Of a stretch of DNA of 54,763 nucleotides, positions 45,018 through 53,136 are shown one piece after another. The translations under genes were made by a program, and so were the position numbers. Positions within the stretch are counted from its first letter, which is position 1. Every line of letters starts with the position of its first letter. Location: positions 1-54,763 of the forward strand of contig NZ_CALIAV010000065.1 in the NCBI RefSeq assembly GCF_938045625.1. Reading direction: 5' to 3'. Source of the stretch: an uncultured Campylobacter sp. Its GTDB lineage: Bacteria; Campylobacterota; Campylobacteria; Campylobacterales; Campylobacteraceae. The notes below the pieces were generated by a model, which searched no databases, was not told the DNA's origin, and worked only from the letters and a program-made list of their open reading frames with translations.

Positions 45018-45370
45018 TCTTTCTCCAATTCATTGATTTTATCCTTAAAATAGTCCCAAAACGGAAAGGTGCGGCACTGGCTCGGTCGAAAGTCGTAAAC
45101 CGAGCAGTTTTTTGCCGTTTCGTCAAAAAAAACGCACGCAAATCCGCCCTCATAGGGCTTTTCTTTGAGGCTAAATTTGTATCCGAATTTATCTAAAAAT
45201 CGCGATCTAAACTCATCCTCGCTTATTTTTAAATATTCCGCCAGTGCCGAGATTTCCGCGGAGCTTATCCATATATAGCCGCTCTCGCCAGTGCAGCATT
45301 TACCGCCGCACAGCTCGCACTTGCTAGCGTCAAATTCATAACCAAAACCGCTTTGTCTTAGCAAACTCAC
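44993..45370 (-). CDS. YkgJ-family cysteine cluster protein
   Basis: A 125-residue cytoplasmic protein with CELCGGKCC near residues 18-26, a middle cysteine in GGFACVFF, and NCSVYDFRPSQCRTFPFW. This C-x2-C-x3-CC...C...C pattern defines the YkgJ/UPF0153 family, which binds zinc or an iron-sulfur centre; function unknown. It overlaps the methyltransferase gene by four bases and the TPR gene by 25, so all three are coupled. The strong gene linkage to a tRNA-type methyltransferase suggests, but does not show, a common task. Confidence 0.85.
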   Translation of the reverse strand: MSLLRQSGFGYEFDASKCELCGGKCCTGESGYIWISSAEISALAEYLKISEDEFRSRFLDKFGYKFSLKEKPYEGGFACVFFDETAKNCSVYDFRPSQCRTFPFWDYFKDKINELEKECAGIRRF

Positions 45371-46062
45371 TCCACAGCGTCCTTGCTTTGCGTATTTGCC
45401 GTAGCGAAAATTTCGGCTGCCTTTTTACTATAAACGCCGCCTTCAAAAACGAAAATCGGCGGTAAAATTTGAGTCAAGGATTTTGAGCTTTTTTTGGCCT
45501 CGATTAGTACCAAATTTGCCGCGCCGTCCGCTTTTGGATGCACGAAGCAAAGCCTAGTAAGCGTAAATTTAAATTCGCTCAAACAAAGCAAAATTTCAGA
45601 TATACGCTTAGCGTCGTAGCAAAAGCTAAAAACTCCGCGCGGCTTTAGCAGCGAATTTGCGCTACCCACAAGCTCGCTAAGCGGCAAATTTTCGCTATAT
45701 CTAGCGGTGCGAAGGTGCTCGTTTTCGCTTTTCTTCACGCCGTCGTGGTAAAAGGGCGGGTTTGAGACGATAAGATCATATCTTTTTTCGCTCTTAAATT
45801 TAGCAAAATCAGCCGATATAAACTCGGCTTCAAGTCCATTTTGGCTAGCGTTTGCGGCGGCTAAATTTACGTTAGCTTCTAAAATATCAAGCAAACTGAG
45901 TGAAATTTTGGGAAAATCGCGCTTTAAAAGCAGCCCTAAAACCCCGCTACCGCAGCCAACCTCTAGCACCTCGCCGCACACTCCACCCTCACGGATAAAG
46001 TCATACAAAAACATCGTGTCACTATTGTAGCGGTAGCCGTTTTTGGGCTGAGTGATTATCAT
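45367..46062 (-). CDS. SAM-dependent N6-adenine methyltransferase, TrmN6-like
   Basis: A 231-residue methyltransferase. The opening PKNGYRYNSDTMFLYDF, SAM site VLEVGCGSGVLGLLL and catalytic VSNPPFYHDG followed by ARYSENLPLSEL are those of the TrmN6/YfiC group, which methylates A37 in tRNA1-Val. Target in this organism is inferred. It overlaps the preceding coiled-coil gene and the following ykgJ gene by four bases each. Confidence 0.88.
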   Translation of the reverse strand: MIITQPKNGYRYNSDTMFLYDFIREGGVCGEVLEVGCGSGVLGLLLKRDFPKISLSLLDILEANVNLAAANASQNGLEAEFISADFAKFKSEKRYDLIVSNPPFYHDGVKKSENEHLRTARYSENLPLSELVGSANSLLKPRGVFSFCYDAKRISEILLCLSEFKFTLTRLCFVHPKADGAANLVLIEAKKSSKSLTQILPPIFVFEGGVYSKKAAEIFATANTQSKDAVE

Positions 46063-48041
46063 CTATATACCTTGATGATAAATCCTTGCTTATCTTGAGA
46101 CGTTATAATGTCGTTACTGTACGATATGCGGGAAAAGTCACCGAATTCATCTTTTATCATCTCGCCGGCCACCTTGGCGCGCTCTTTGCCGATACCAAAA
46201 TTTGCGTATGAATCGATCTTTTCAAGCTCGTCTTGCGGGATCACTTTTGCCGCTTTTGACGTGGCGATAAAGTTACCGCGGCTCACTATCGGCGTGATCT
46301 CGAAATAATAATTTGAATTATAACTCTGCAAAAAGTCGCTTACCTTGTTTTTGCAAACTTGCGTCGGCCTGTCTGAGCCCGCGCTCATATCCGAGCACTC
46401 GACCGAGGCGATGAAAACAACTTTTTTAGGAACTTCGGCTCTAAAATTTAGCTGGATTATCTTTTTTAGATTTTCATTTTCGCTCATCAGCTCTTCATTT
46501 TTGGTTAGTATCTGCGCCACTTCACCCTTTGCGATGTTTTTTTGCGTACTTGTTTTAGCTAAATTTTCCTTCGTGTCGCTTAGATCTTTAGCTCCGTCTT
46601 GTATCTGTTTTCTTAGAGTCGCGAGCTCTGCGTCTTTATGCGTCAAAAGCTCATTTAGAGCGTCTAGTTGCTCTTTATTTTCCTTGGCTGTTTTGATGTC
46701 GTTTTCAACTAAAGTCGTGATTTTGTTATTTAAAATTTTATAGTTTTGGATATTTTTTTTACCAGCGGCGATCTCGTCCGCTAGCAGTTCTTTTTGGATA
46801 TTTAGCGACTCGTTTAGCTCTGTAACCTTAGCTTCCGCACTTTGCAGTGAGCTATCTTTTTGCGAAATTTGATCTTCCAACTCGTAGATTTTAGCCTTTA
46901 GTTCGGATACGTTTCGCTCGGTCTCTTGGCGCTCATTTTCGAGCTGATTTTTTAGCTTTTCAAGCTCGGTTTTATATATAGCCTCGTTTTGTTCAATCTC
47001 TTTTTCAAATCCTTGTTTTTCTTTCTCGAGCTTTGCGACCAACTCTTTATTCGTCGCGTTTAGCTCATCATTTATCGCTTTTAGCTTAGCTTTTGACTCG
47101 GCTTTTTTATTTGCGTTTTCAAGGCTCGCTTCAAGCTCACTTATTTTTTTCTTGTCCGCGTCTTGTTCTTTTTCTAGGGCGGCGATCCTATTTTTAGATA
47201 AATTTTGAGCATTTAGAGCCTGAGCGTTGTATTCGCTAGTGATCCTTTTTATCTCGCTATCTTTTAGGCCTAGCTCGTTTGCGAGCCTAGCATTTTCGCT
47301 CTTTAGTTTTGCGGCCTCCTCGGTCGCCGTTCTTAGTTCGCTTTCAAATTTAGCTCTAGCAGAAGTCGCTTCATTTTTTAGCTCGTCGTTTTGAGCCTCC
47401 AACCTTTTTAGTGCATTTTGGCTCTCGTTTTGCGTTTTAGCACTTGATTTGTCAAATTCGCTCTGCCTTTTTTCAAGCTCGGCTTTTAGAGTTTTGATCT
47501 CGCTACGAAGCGAAGTCAAATTTTGCTCTAAATTTTTATTTTTTTCGTTTTCTTCTTGCGCTTTGGCTAGTTTTTTATTTAGCTCATCAATCGCGCTTAG
47601 ACGCTGCTTGTCGTTAGCGCTAGCGGCTTGTTTTCGTCTGGTTTCCAGCTCGGCTTGTTGATCGCTTAAAAGATTTGAGATTTCTAGATTTTTACTCACT
47701 AGATCGACGTTATCGTCATAGAGTAGCTTATTTTGAGCGCGCAGGACGCGGATTTGCTCTTTTAGCTCGTCCTCGTCGCCTAAAATAGGCGCGTCCGTAT
47801 AGTTCGCGTCTAAATTTTTAGCATATTTTTCCTGCGGCAAAGCTTGACTTAGGATAGCCGAATTTGTCTCGCCCGTACCGCCTACGCTCTCGTTTTTAGG
47901 CGCTTCTTCGACGTTCATTATCTGCACGGCGAGTTCCGTAGGCTTTGTAGACGGTTTCGTAAACTCGAAATACAAATAATACCCGCCAAGCGTGAGTAAA
48001 CAACCGCAGATAAAAAATAAAACTAAATTTAACGCTCTCAA
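46059..48041 (-). CDS. Large membrane-anchored coiled-coil protein
   Basis: A 660-residue protein with one N-terminal membrane helix (about 5-24), a short linker, then some 430 residues of charged coiled coil (about 85-530) rich in E, K, N and A with heptad-like L/I spacing. The last 120 residues form a separate globular domain with VVFIASVEC, YYFEITPIVS, IGKERAKVAGEMI and FIIKVY. That tail has the strand-helix outline and RA-x-x-V helix of OmpA-like peptidoglycan-binding domains, but without the clear NX2LSX2RA motif, so this is a guess. The start is TTG with AAGGA upstream. It may link inner membrane and cell wall. Not recognised by name. Confidence 0.75.
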   Translation of the reverse strand: MRALNLVLFFICGCLLTLGGYYLYFEFTKPSTKPTELAVQIMNVEEAPKNESVGGTGETNSAILSQALPQEKYAKNLDANYTDAPILGDEDELKEQIRVLRAQNKLLYDDNVDLVSKNLEISNLLSDQQAELETRRKQAASANDKQRLSAIDELNKKLAKAQEENEKNKNLEQNLTSLRSEIKTLKAELEKRQSEFDKSSAKTQNESQNALKRLEAQNDELKNEATSARAKFESELRTATEEAAKLKSENARLANELGLKDSEIKRITSEYNAQALNAQNLSKNRIAALEKEQDADKKKISELEASLENANKKAESKAKLKAINDELNATNKELVAKLEKEKQGFEKEIEQNEAIYKTELEKLKNQLENERQETERNVSELKAKIYELEDQISQKDSSLQSAEAKVTELNESLNIQKELLADEIAAGKKNIQNYKILNNKITTLVENDIKTAKENKEQLDALNELLTHKDAELATLRKQIQDGAKDLSDTKENLAKTSTQKNIAKGEVAQILTKNEELMSENENLKKIIQLNFRAEVPKKVVFIASVECSDMSAGSDRPTQVCKNKVSDFLQSYNSNYYFEITPIVSRGNFIATSKAAKVIPQDELEKIDSYANFGIGKERAKVAGEMIKDEFGDFSRISYSNDIITSQDKQGFIIKVYR

Positions 48042-48043
48042 CT

Positions 48044-48994
48044 CTATTTTTCCTTGATGTCTTGGATTACCTTATGCGCATGATTTAACGCGAGCACGAT
48101 CGAGCCGCCGTTTTTTAGCACGATGTCGCCGCCGATATATAGGCCGGGCACGCTGCTTTCATAGTGCTCGTTTACGACAGGATCTTTGTCTGCGTCGAGC
48201 TCAACTCCGCATTTTTGTAGAAAATCCACCGGAGTCGAGCCGCCGATAGCGTAGACGACCCTGTCGTAGACTCTGATTTTTCCGTTTGAAAAGTGCACTC
48301 TAACGCGTCCTGATTCATTTTCGATCTCGGCGATATCGTGATTTAATCGCACTTTTAGCTTATTTGCTTTTTCTAGTTCCCACAGCGCCGTTACGTTTAC
48401 GTCGTTTACGCGGCTAAATTTATCCTTACGGTACGCCAGCGTAGTTTTGTTGTATTGGCATAGCTCGATGGCGTACTCTACGGCCGAGTTACCGCCGCCT
48501 ACTACGAGGACTTTTTCGCCGCTAGAACAGGAGTTTAGGTTAAAATTTATAACATTATTTAGCGAAGGTGGGATCTTGTAGTCCGGTTTATTCGGGCGTC
48601 CCATTTTACCGATACTTATCATCACGTTTTTGGCTTGATAGTCGCCCTTTGCGGTGTGCACGAAAAACAAACCGTCCTTTTTCTTTACGCTTTCGACCTC
48701 GGAGTTAAACACGGCCTCGATCTTTTCCTCGTCTAGCAGCTTATCGAAATAATCAAGCGTGCTCTCCTTTGTACCGTCCTCAAAGGATACGATGCCGTGG
48801 ATGGTGCTGTCTTGACCTTTATACTCTTTATCCACGCGCTTATTGTCTTTGTAAAATTTTCTTATAGTTTGGCTGTGGTTGTCGCCCTTTTCGAGAAGCA
48901 AAACTTTTTTTAATCCATTGGCTCTCGCCTCTACGACGGTCGCGATGCCGCAAGGGCCGCCGCCTATCACGATAATGTCGTAAACATCGCTCAT
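48044..48994 (-). CDS. NAD(P)/FAD-dependent oxidoreductase, YpdA/thioredoxin-reductase-like
   Basis: A 316-residue flavoprotein with two dinucleotide sites: FAD at VIGGGPCGIATVVEA (about 10-24) and NAD(P) at VLVVGGGNSAVEYAIELC (162-179). YIGGD near the C-terminus is the second FAD motif. The redox-active CxxC of thioredoxin reductases is missing, which puts it nearer to the YpdA type that reduces bacillithiol disulfide or to ferredoxin-NADP reductases. The substrate is unknown. First gene of the seven-gene operon; the coiled-coil gene follows 2 bases later. Confidence 0.88.
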   Translation of the reverse strand: MSDVYDIIVIGGGPCGIATVVEARANGLKKVLLLEKGDNHSQTIRKFYKDNKRVDKEYKGQDSTIHGIVSFEDGTKESTLDYFDKLLDEEKIEAVFNSEVESVKKKDGLFFVHTAKGDYQAKNVMISIGKMGRPNKPDYKIPPSLNNVINFNLNSCSSGEKVLVVGGGNSAVEYAIELCQYNKTTLAYRKDKFSRVNDVNVTALWELEKANKLKVRLNHDIAEIENESGRVRVHFSNGKIRVYDRVVYAIGGSTPVDFLQKCGVELDADKDPVVNEHYESSVPGLYIGGDIVLKNGGSIVLALNHAHKVIQDIKEK

Positions 48995-49255
48995 TGATTC
49001 TCTCCGATTTGATAATTTTTCATTAATGTAGCGAAAATTGGATTAAATTTTAAGAAATTCGCGAAATTTGGGGTAAATTTAATTTAAAAAAGACAAAAAC
49101 GGTCAAATTTGAAAGACAAAAGGCGGGCGTGAGTAAATTTGACTCGTTTTAATTCCGTAAATTTACGAGCCAAATTTGAACCTCGCCAAATTTTGATAAA
49201 TTTAATGCGTCAAATTTAAAGGACGCAAATTTCATCAAATTTACGCCCGATAAAG
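48995..49255. other. Non-coding gap packed with AAATTT hexamers
   Basis: No gene is seen. From 49041 to 49255 I count twelve AAATTT hexamers in 215 bases, several extended to TCAAATTTGA or GTAAATTTAC palindromes, forming many possible small hairpins. The left end holds the promoter of the FAD oxidoreductase operon. Confidence 0.6.
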
Positions 49256-50593
49256 CTAAATTTTCTTTAAAAACTCTGCGATTAAAAACGCGAGTTCTAG
49301 CGACTGATCGGCGTTTAGGCGCGGATCGCACTGCGTTTCGTATCTGTGCGCGAGATCATCCTCGTTTAGTTTAAACGACCCGCCCGTACACTCGGTCACG
49401 TCCTGACCCGTCATCTCTAGATGCACGCCGCCCGCATGCGTGCCTTCTGCTCTATGTATTTCAAAAAAGCTCTGCACTTCGGCTAGGATCTTGTCAAATT
49501 CGCGCGTTTTGTAGCCGTTTGCGGCTTTTATCGTATTGCCGTGCATCGGATCGATGCTGTAGACGATATTTAGCCCTTCGCGTTTTACTTCACGTAGGAT
49601 TTTAGGCAGCCGCTCGCCGATTTTATCCGCGCCCATTCTGATTATTACGTTTAGTCTACCGGCTTCGTTTTGCGGATTTAACGCATTTGCGAGCGCGATG
49701 ACGTCCTGCGCGGTGGCGTTTGGTCCGATCTTTACGCCTAGAGGATTGTGCACGCCGCTTAGAAAATGCACGTGAGCGTCGTTTACGCCGCGCGTGCGCT
49801 CGCCGATCCAGAGCATATGCGCCGAGCAGTCGTACCAGTCGCCAGTGAGGCTATCCTCTCTCGTTAGAGCCTCCTCGTACGGCAGCAAAAGCGCCTCGTG
49901 CGAGGTGTAGACCTTGGTTTCGCTAAGGGCAGGAGTATTTGAGGCATTTATACCGCAAGCGCCCATAAATGCTAGTGTTTGGCTCAGCTGCCTAGCTAGC
50001 TCGCCGTATTTGGCGTCAAGCTCGGGCTTTTTGATAAAGCCAAGATTCCAGCGATTTACCTCGTGCAGATCGGCTAAACCGCCGCGAGAAAAGGCGCGAA
50101 GCAGGTTCATCGTGGATGCGCTTTGATAGTATGCCTCGATCATGCGATTTGGATCGGGTATGCGAGCCTCGGTATTAAATTCAAAGCCGTTTATGATGTC
50201 GCCGCGGTAGCTTGGTAGCTTTACACCGCCTTGCTCCTCGTAGTCCGAGCTTCTAGGCTTAGCAAACTGACCCGCCACGCGCCCTACTTTTACGACGGGG
50301 CAGCGTCCGGCGAACGTCAAAACGATCGCCATTTGTAGCATCACTTTAAACATATCGCGGATATTTACGGCGTTGAAATTTGAAAAACTCTCCGCGCAGT
50401 CGCCGCCTTGGAGCAAAAACGCCTCGCCGTTACAAACTTTAGCCAAATCTTGTTTTAGGTTTCTAGCCTCGCCGGCAAAAACTAGCGGCGGCATCGTCTT
50501 TAGCTTATCCTCAGCCTTTTTTAGCAAGACCTCGTCTGGGTAGCTTGGCTGCTGCAAGATATTAAATTTTCTCCACGAATCTCTGCTCCACAT
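49256..50593 (-). CDS. 3-deoxy-7-phosphoheptulonate synthase, class II
   Basis: A 445-residue class II (plant-type) DAHP synthase. I start it at the ATG at 50593 (MWSRDSWRKFNILQQPSYPD), which has AAGG seven bases upstream; the longer open frame to 50767 has no family similarity. Motifs: metal-binding C66 in LLQGGDCAESF, AKPRSSDYE, RMGADKIGERLP and YSIDPMHGNT. It condenses PEP with erythrose-4-phosphate, the first step to aromatic amino acids. Epsilonproteobacteria use this class. The gene diverges from rarD. Confidence 0.95.
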   Translation of the reverse strand: MWSRDSWRKFNILQQPSYPDEVLLKKAEDKLKTMPPLVFAGEARNLKQDLAKVCNGEAFLLQGGDCAESFSNFNAVNIRDMFKVMLQMAIVLTFAGRCPVVKVGRVAGQFAKPRSSDYEEQGGVKLPSYRGDIINGFEFNTEARIPDPNRMIEAYYQSASTMNLLRAFSRGGLADLHEVNRWNLGFIKKPELDAKYGELARQLSQTLAFMGACGINASNTPALSETKVYTSHEALLLPYEEALTREDSLTGDWYDCSAHMLWIGERTRGVNDAHVHFLSGVHNPLGVKIGPNATAQDVIALANALNPQNEAGRLNVIIRMGADKIGERLPKILREVKREGLNIVYSIDPMHGNTIKAANGYKTREFDKILAEVQSFFEIHRAEGTHAGGVHLEMTGQDVTECTGGSFKLNEDDLAHRYETQCDPRLNADQSLELAFLIAEFLKKI

Positions 50594-50730
50594 CTTTAAA
50601 CCTTTTTTAAAAATAACCCCGATTTTAGCTAAAAGAACTTTTATTACAGATAAAATTTCAAATTTTAGCCCCAAATTTGCCCTCGCTGCGCATTTTTGAG
50701 CCACATAAGCTTTGATTAACGACAAATAAA

Positions 50731-50736
50731 TATAAT
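50731..50736 (+). promoter_or_regulatory. -10 box of rarD
   Basis: TATAAT 20 bases before the rarD ATG; the leader is very short and the ribosome site (GCGGAAAA) is weak. Confidence 0.5.
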
Positions 50737-50756
50737 TTCGCCAAAAAAGCGGAAAA

Positions 50757-51647
50757 ATGCAAGACAAAAATCAAACCAAAATCGGCTTCATCTACGGCCT
50801 ATCAGTCTTTGTGATCTGGGGCGTTTTTCCTATTTATTTCAAGCAACTCAGCGCGCTTTCGGCCACCGAGATAGTCGCTCACCGCATCCTTTGGTCGGTA
50901 CTGCTTTTGTTTTTGCTACTCAAATTTGGCCGCAAACTAGGCGCTGCGAAGAAAATTCTAAGCGACAAAAAAACTACGTTTTGGCTATTTGTCACGGGTG
51001 TTCTCATCGCCGCAAACTGGTGGATCTACGTCTACGCCGTAAATATCGGTAAGATCGTGGAAACTAGCCTAGGATACTTCATAAATCCGCTCGTAAACAT
51101 GCTTCTCGGAGTGCTGATTTTAAAAGAAAAGCTATCGCGCGCGGGCAAATTTGCCATCGCTATCGTCTTTGTTGCTATCGGCGTGCAAATTTACGACGCG
51201 GGCGGTCTGCCTATCATCTCTATCATTTTACCTATCACGTTTGGATTTTATTCGCTCATTAGAAAGCGCCTTAGCGTGCCATCTTTAGAGGGGCTTTTCG
51301 TCGAGACTGCGCTCATCGCTCCTATCGCGCTTGTCGCGCTATTTTTCGTAGCCGCTAGCGGGCAAAATCACTTTAGCTTTTCGTGGTTTGGGCTTTTGAT
51401 CGCTCTTTGCGGGCCTGCGACCGTCGTGCCGCTTTTACTTTTTAACTCGGCGGCCACGAGGCTAAATTTGAGCACGATCGGCTATTTGCAGTACATCTCA
51501 CCTTCGATGCAACTTTTGCTTGCCGTTTTTTACTACGGCGAGCAAGTTAGCGCGCTTAAGGCGCTGTCGTTTTTGCTGATCTGGAGCGCGCTGGCGGTGG
51601 TTAGCTTTAGCGCGATTTATAGTAAAAAAAGCAAAATTTCAGTATAA
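50757..51647 (+). CDS. rarD: EamA-family permease RarD
   Basis: A 296-residue protein with ten hydrophobic helices in two EamA halves. The start GFIYGLSVFVIWGVFPIYFKQL, EIVAHRILWSVLL and the later SLGYFINPLVNMLLGVLILKEKL are the standard RarD pattern. Substrate unknown; the family name comes from chloramphenicol-sensitivity studies and says little about transport. A short unknown gene follows after 31 bases and is probably cotranscribed. Confidence 0.92.
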   Translation: MQDKNQTKIGFIYGLSVFVIWGVFPIYFKQLSALSATEIVAHRILWSVLLLFLLLKFGRKLGAAKKILSDKKTTFWLFVTGVLIAANWWIYVYAVNIGKIVETSLGYFINPLVNMLLGVLILKEKLSRAGKFAIAIVFVAIGVQIYDAGGLPIISIILPITFGFYSLIRKRLSVPSLEGLFVETALIAPIALVALFFVAASGQNHFSFSWFGLLIALCGPATVVPLLLFNSAATRLNLSTIGYLQYISPSMQLLLAVFYYGEQVSALKALSFLLIWSALAVVSFSAIYSKKSKISV

Positions 51648-51678
51648 CCGCAAATTTAAAATCTAAAAAAGGAAACCT

Positions 51679-52137
51679 ATGTCATCTATCGCATTTTATG
51701 CCGTCATCTGCGTCATAGCCGCACTCGTGCTATACACGCAGATACAAAAAATAACGAGAAAGATCGATGAGAACGGTACTTTAGCAAACAACTCCCCCGA
51801 GGCCGCGCGTCAAATTTCGGTACAAAAGTACAAGGATTTTTGCGAGATAATAAACGGCGAGCTAAGAGAGCTAAAGATGAAAGCGCTCTACGACGATGCC
51901 CTAAAAAACGAGGATCTCAAAGAAAAGTTTTTAGAAAGCCTAAGCGAGATGAGCAAGAAGCTAACGTTTATCGAGACGATGAACACCGCTAGAAACCCAG
52001 ACAAATGGGAAAGTGAGCTCTTTGAGGTGCTAAGCCGCCTAGACGATCTCGTCACGGAAAATTTCAAAGACGGCGAGCGCGCGGGCGACGAGATTAGACA
52101 GCGTCTGGGCGCGGAGTTTAGCAGGCTGCAAAATTAA
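51679..52137 (+). CDS. Membrane-anchored coiled-coil protein of unknown function
   Basis: A 152-residue protein with one N-terminal membrane helix (about 4-21) followed by a soluble, strongly helical and charged region (about 45-150). I do not recognise a family. AAAGGAAACCT precedes the ATG. It lies between rarD and pyrB, 66 bases before pyrB. Several epsilonproteobacteria carry small proteins of this build next to pyr genes, but I cannot confirm that this is one of them. Confidence 0.65.
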   Translation: MSSIAFYAVICVIAALVLYTQIQKITRKIDENGTLANNSPEAARQISVQKYKDFCEIINGELRELKMKALYDDALKNEDLKEKFLESLSEMSKKLTFIETMNTARNPDKWESELFEVLSRLDDLVTENFKDGERAGDEIRQRLGAEFSRLQN

Positions 52138-52156
52138 ATCTTAAGTAAAAACGGGG

Positions 52157-52162
52157 TAATAT
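52157..52162 (+). promoter_or_regulatory. Likely -10 box of pyrB-pyrC
   Basis: GGGGTAATATCGC, 42 bases before the pyrB start, is the best -10-like sequence in the gap; AAGGAAAAAA is the ribosome site. Transcription may also read through from rarD. Confidence 0.4.
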
Positions 52163-52203
52163 CGCTTTTTTGATTTAACTCTATCTTTCTAAGGAAAAAA
52201 CGG

Positions 52204-53136
52204 ATGAGCTATACCAAAAAAGACCTCGTAACCGCTACAAATTTAACCAAAGACGAAATTTACCATTTCCTAAATTTAGCCAAGGAGTTTAAGGCATTAA
52301 ACAACTCCGAGACCAAAAAAGCCAAGTCGCTCTACGGCAAAACGACCGTAAACGCCTTTTTCGAAAACTCGACTAGGACGCGAACGAGCTTTGAAATCGC
52401 GGCTAAGCGCCTAGGAGCCGACGCTATAAATTTCACCGCCTCAAGCTCTAGTACCAAAAAGGGCGAAACGCTCATCGACACCGTCCATAACATCGTCGCG
52501 ATGAAAACAGACATCGTAGTCGTGCGCCACTACAGCTCGGGCGCAGCTAAATTTATCGCTGAAAATACCGATGCTCACGTCGTAAACGCAGGCGACGGGT
52601 TAAACGAACACCCTAGCCAAGCGCTACTTGATCTCTTTACCATACTGGAAAATCGCGGCAGTCTAGAAAATCTCACGGTCGCCATCATCGGCGATATCTT
52701 TCACAGCCGCGTGGCGCGCTCAAACATCTACGTCCTAAAAACGCTCGGAGCTAAGGTTAAGCTCTTTGGCCCACCGATGTTTTTAACGGGTATGGAGGCT
52801 TTTGGCTGTCAAATTTGCTCCGATATGCGTGAGGCCGTCGAGGACTCGGACGTTATCATCATGCTGCGTATCCAGCTAGAGCGTCAGGATGACGAGATAG
52901 CATTTCCGTCCGTACGCGAATACTCCAAATTTTTCGGCCTAACCCAAGCCAAAATGCAATACGCCAAAGAAGGCGTCATGATCCTACACCCAGGCCCGAT
53001 AAACCGCGGCGTCGAGATAAACTCCGACGTAGCCGACGATCCGCGCTACTCGCACGTGCTAAATCAGGTCGAAAACGGTGTCGCCGTCAGGATGGCGATC
53101 CTAGATACTCTCATAAAAAACAAAGGCACAAAATGA
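52204..53136 (+). CDS. pyrB: Aspartate carbamoyltransferase, catalytic subunit
   Basis: A 310-residue transcarbamoylase. The carbamoyl-phosphate site is STRTRTSFE at 56-64, followed by SSSTKKGET, the HPSQALLDLFT loop, DIFHSRVARSN and HPGPINRGVE. It joins carbamoyl phosphate and aspartate in pyrimidine synthesis. No regulatory pyrI subunit is present. The stop overlaps the pyrC start by four bases. Length is normal for the unregulated type. Confidence 0.96.
   Translation: MSYTKKDLVTATNLTKDEIYHFLNLAKEFKALNNSETKKAKSLYGKTTVNAFFENSTRTRTSFEIAAKRLGADAINFTASSSSTKKGETLIDTVHNIVAMKTDIVVVRHYSSGAAKFIAENTDAHVVNAGDGLNEHPSQALLDLFTILENRGSLENLTVAIIGDIFHSRVARSNIYVLKTLGAKVKLFGPPMFLTGMEAFGCQICSDMREAVEDSDVIIMLRIQLERQDDEIAFPSVREYSKFFGLTQAKMQYAKEGVMILHPGPINRGVEINSDVADDPRYSHVLNQVENGVAVRMAILDTLIKNKGTK

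Noticed and set aside
48995..49255. Possible CRISPR-like array from repeated AAATTT units
   Set aside because: Unit spacing is irregular, the shared core is only 6-11 bases and there are no uniform spacers or cas genes.
50594..50767. N-terminal extension of the DAHP synthase
   Set aside because: The extra 58 residues are not similar to the family, and the internal ATG has the better ribosome site; the stretch is the divergent promoter region.
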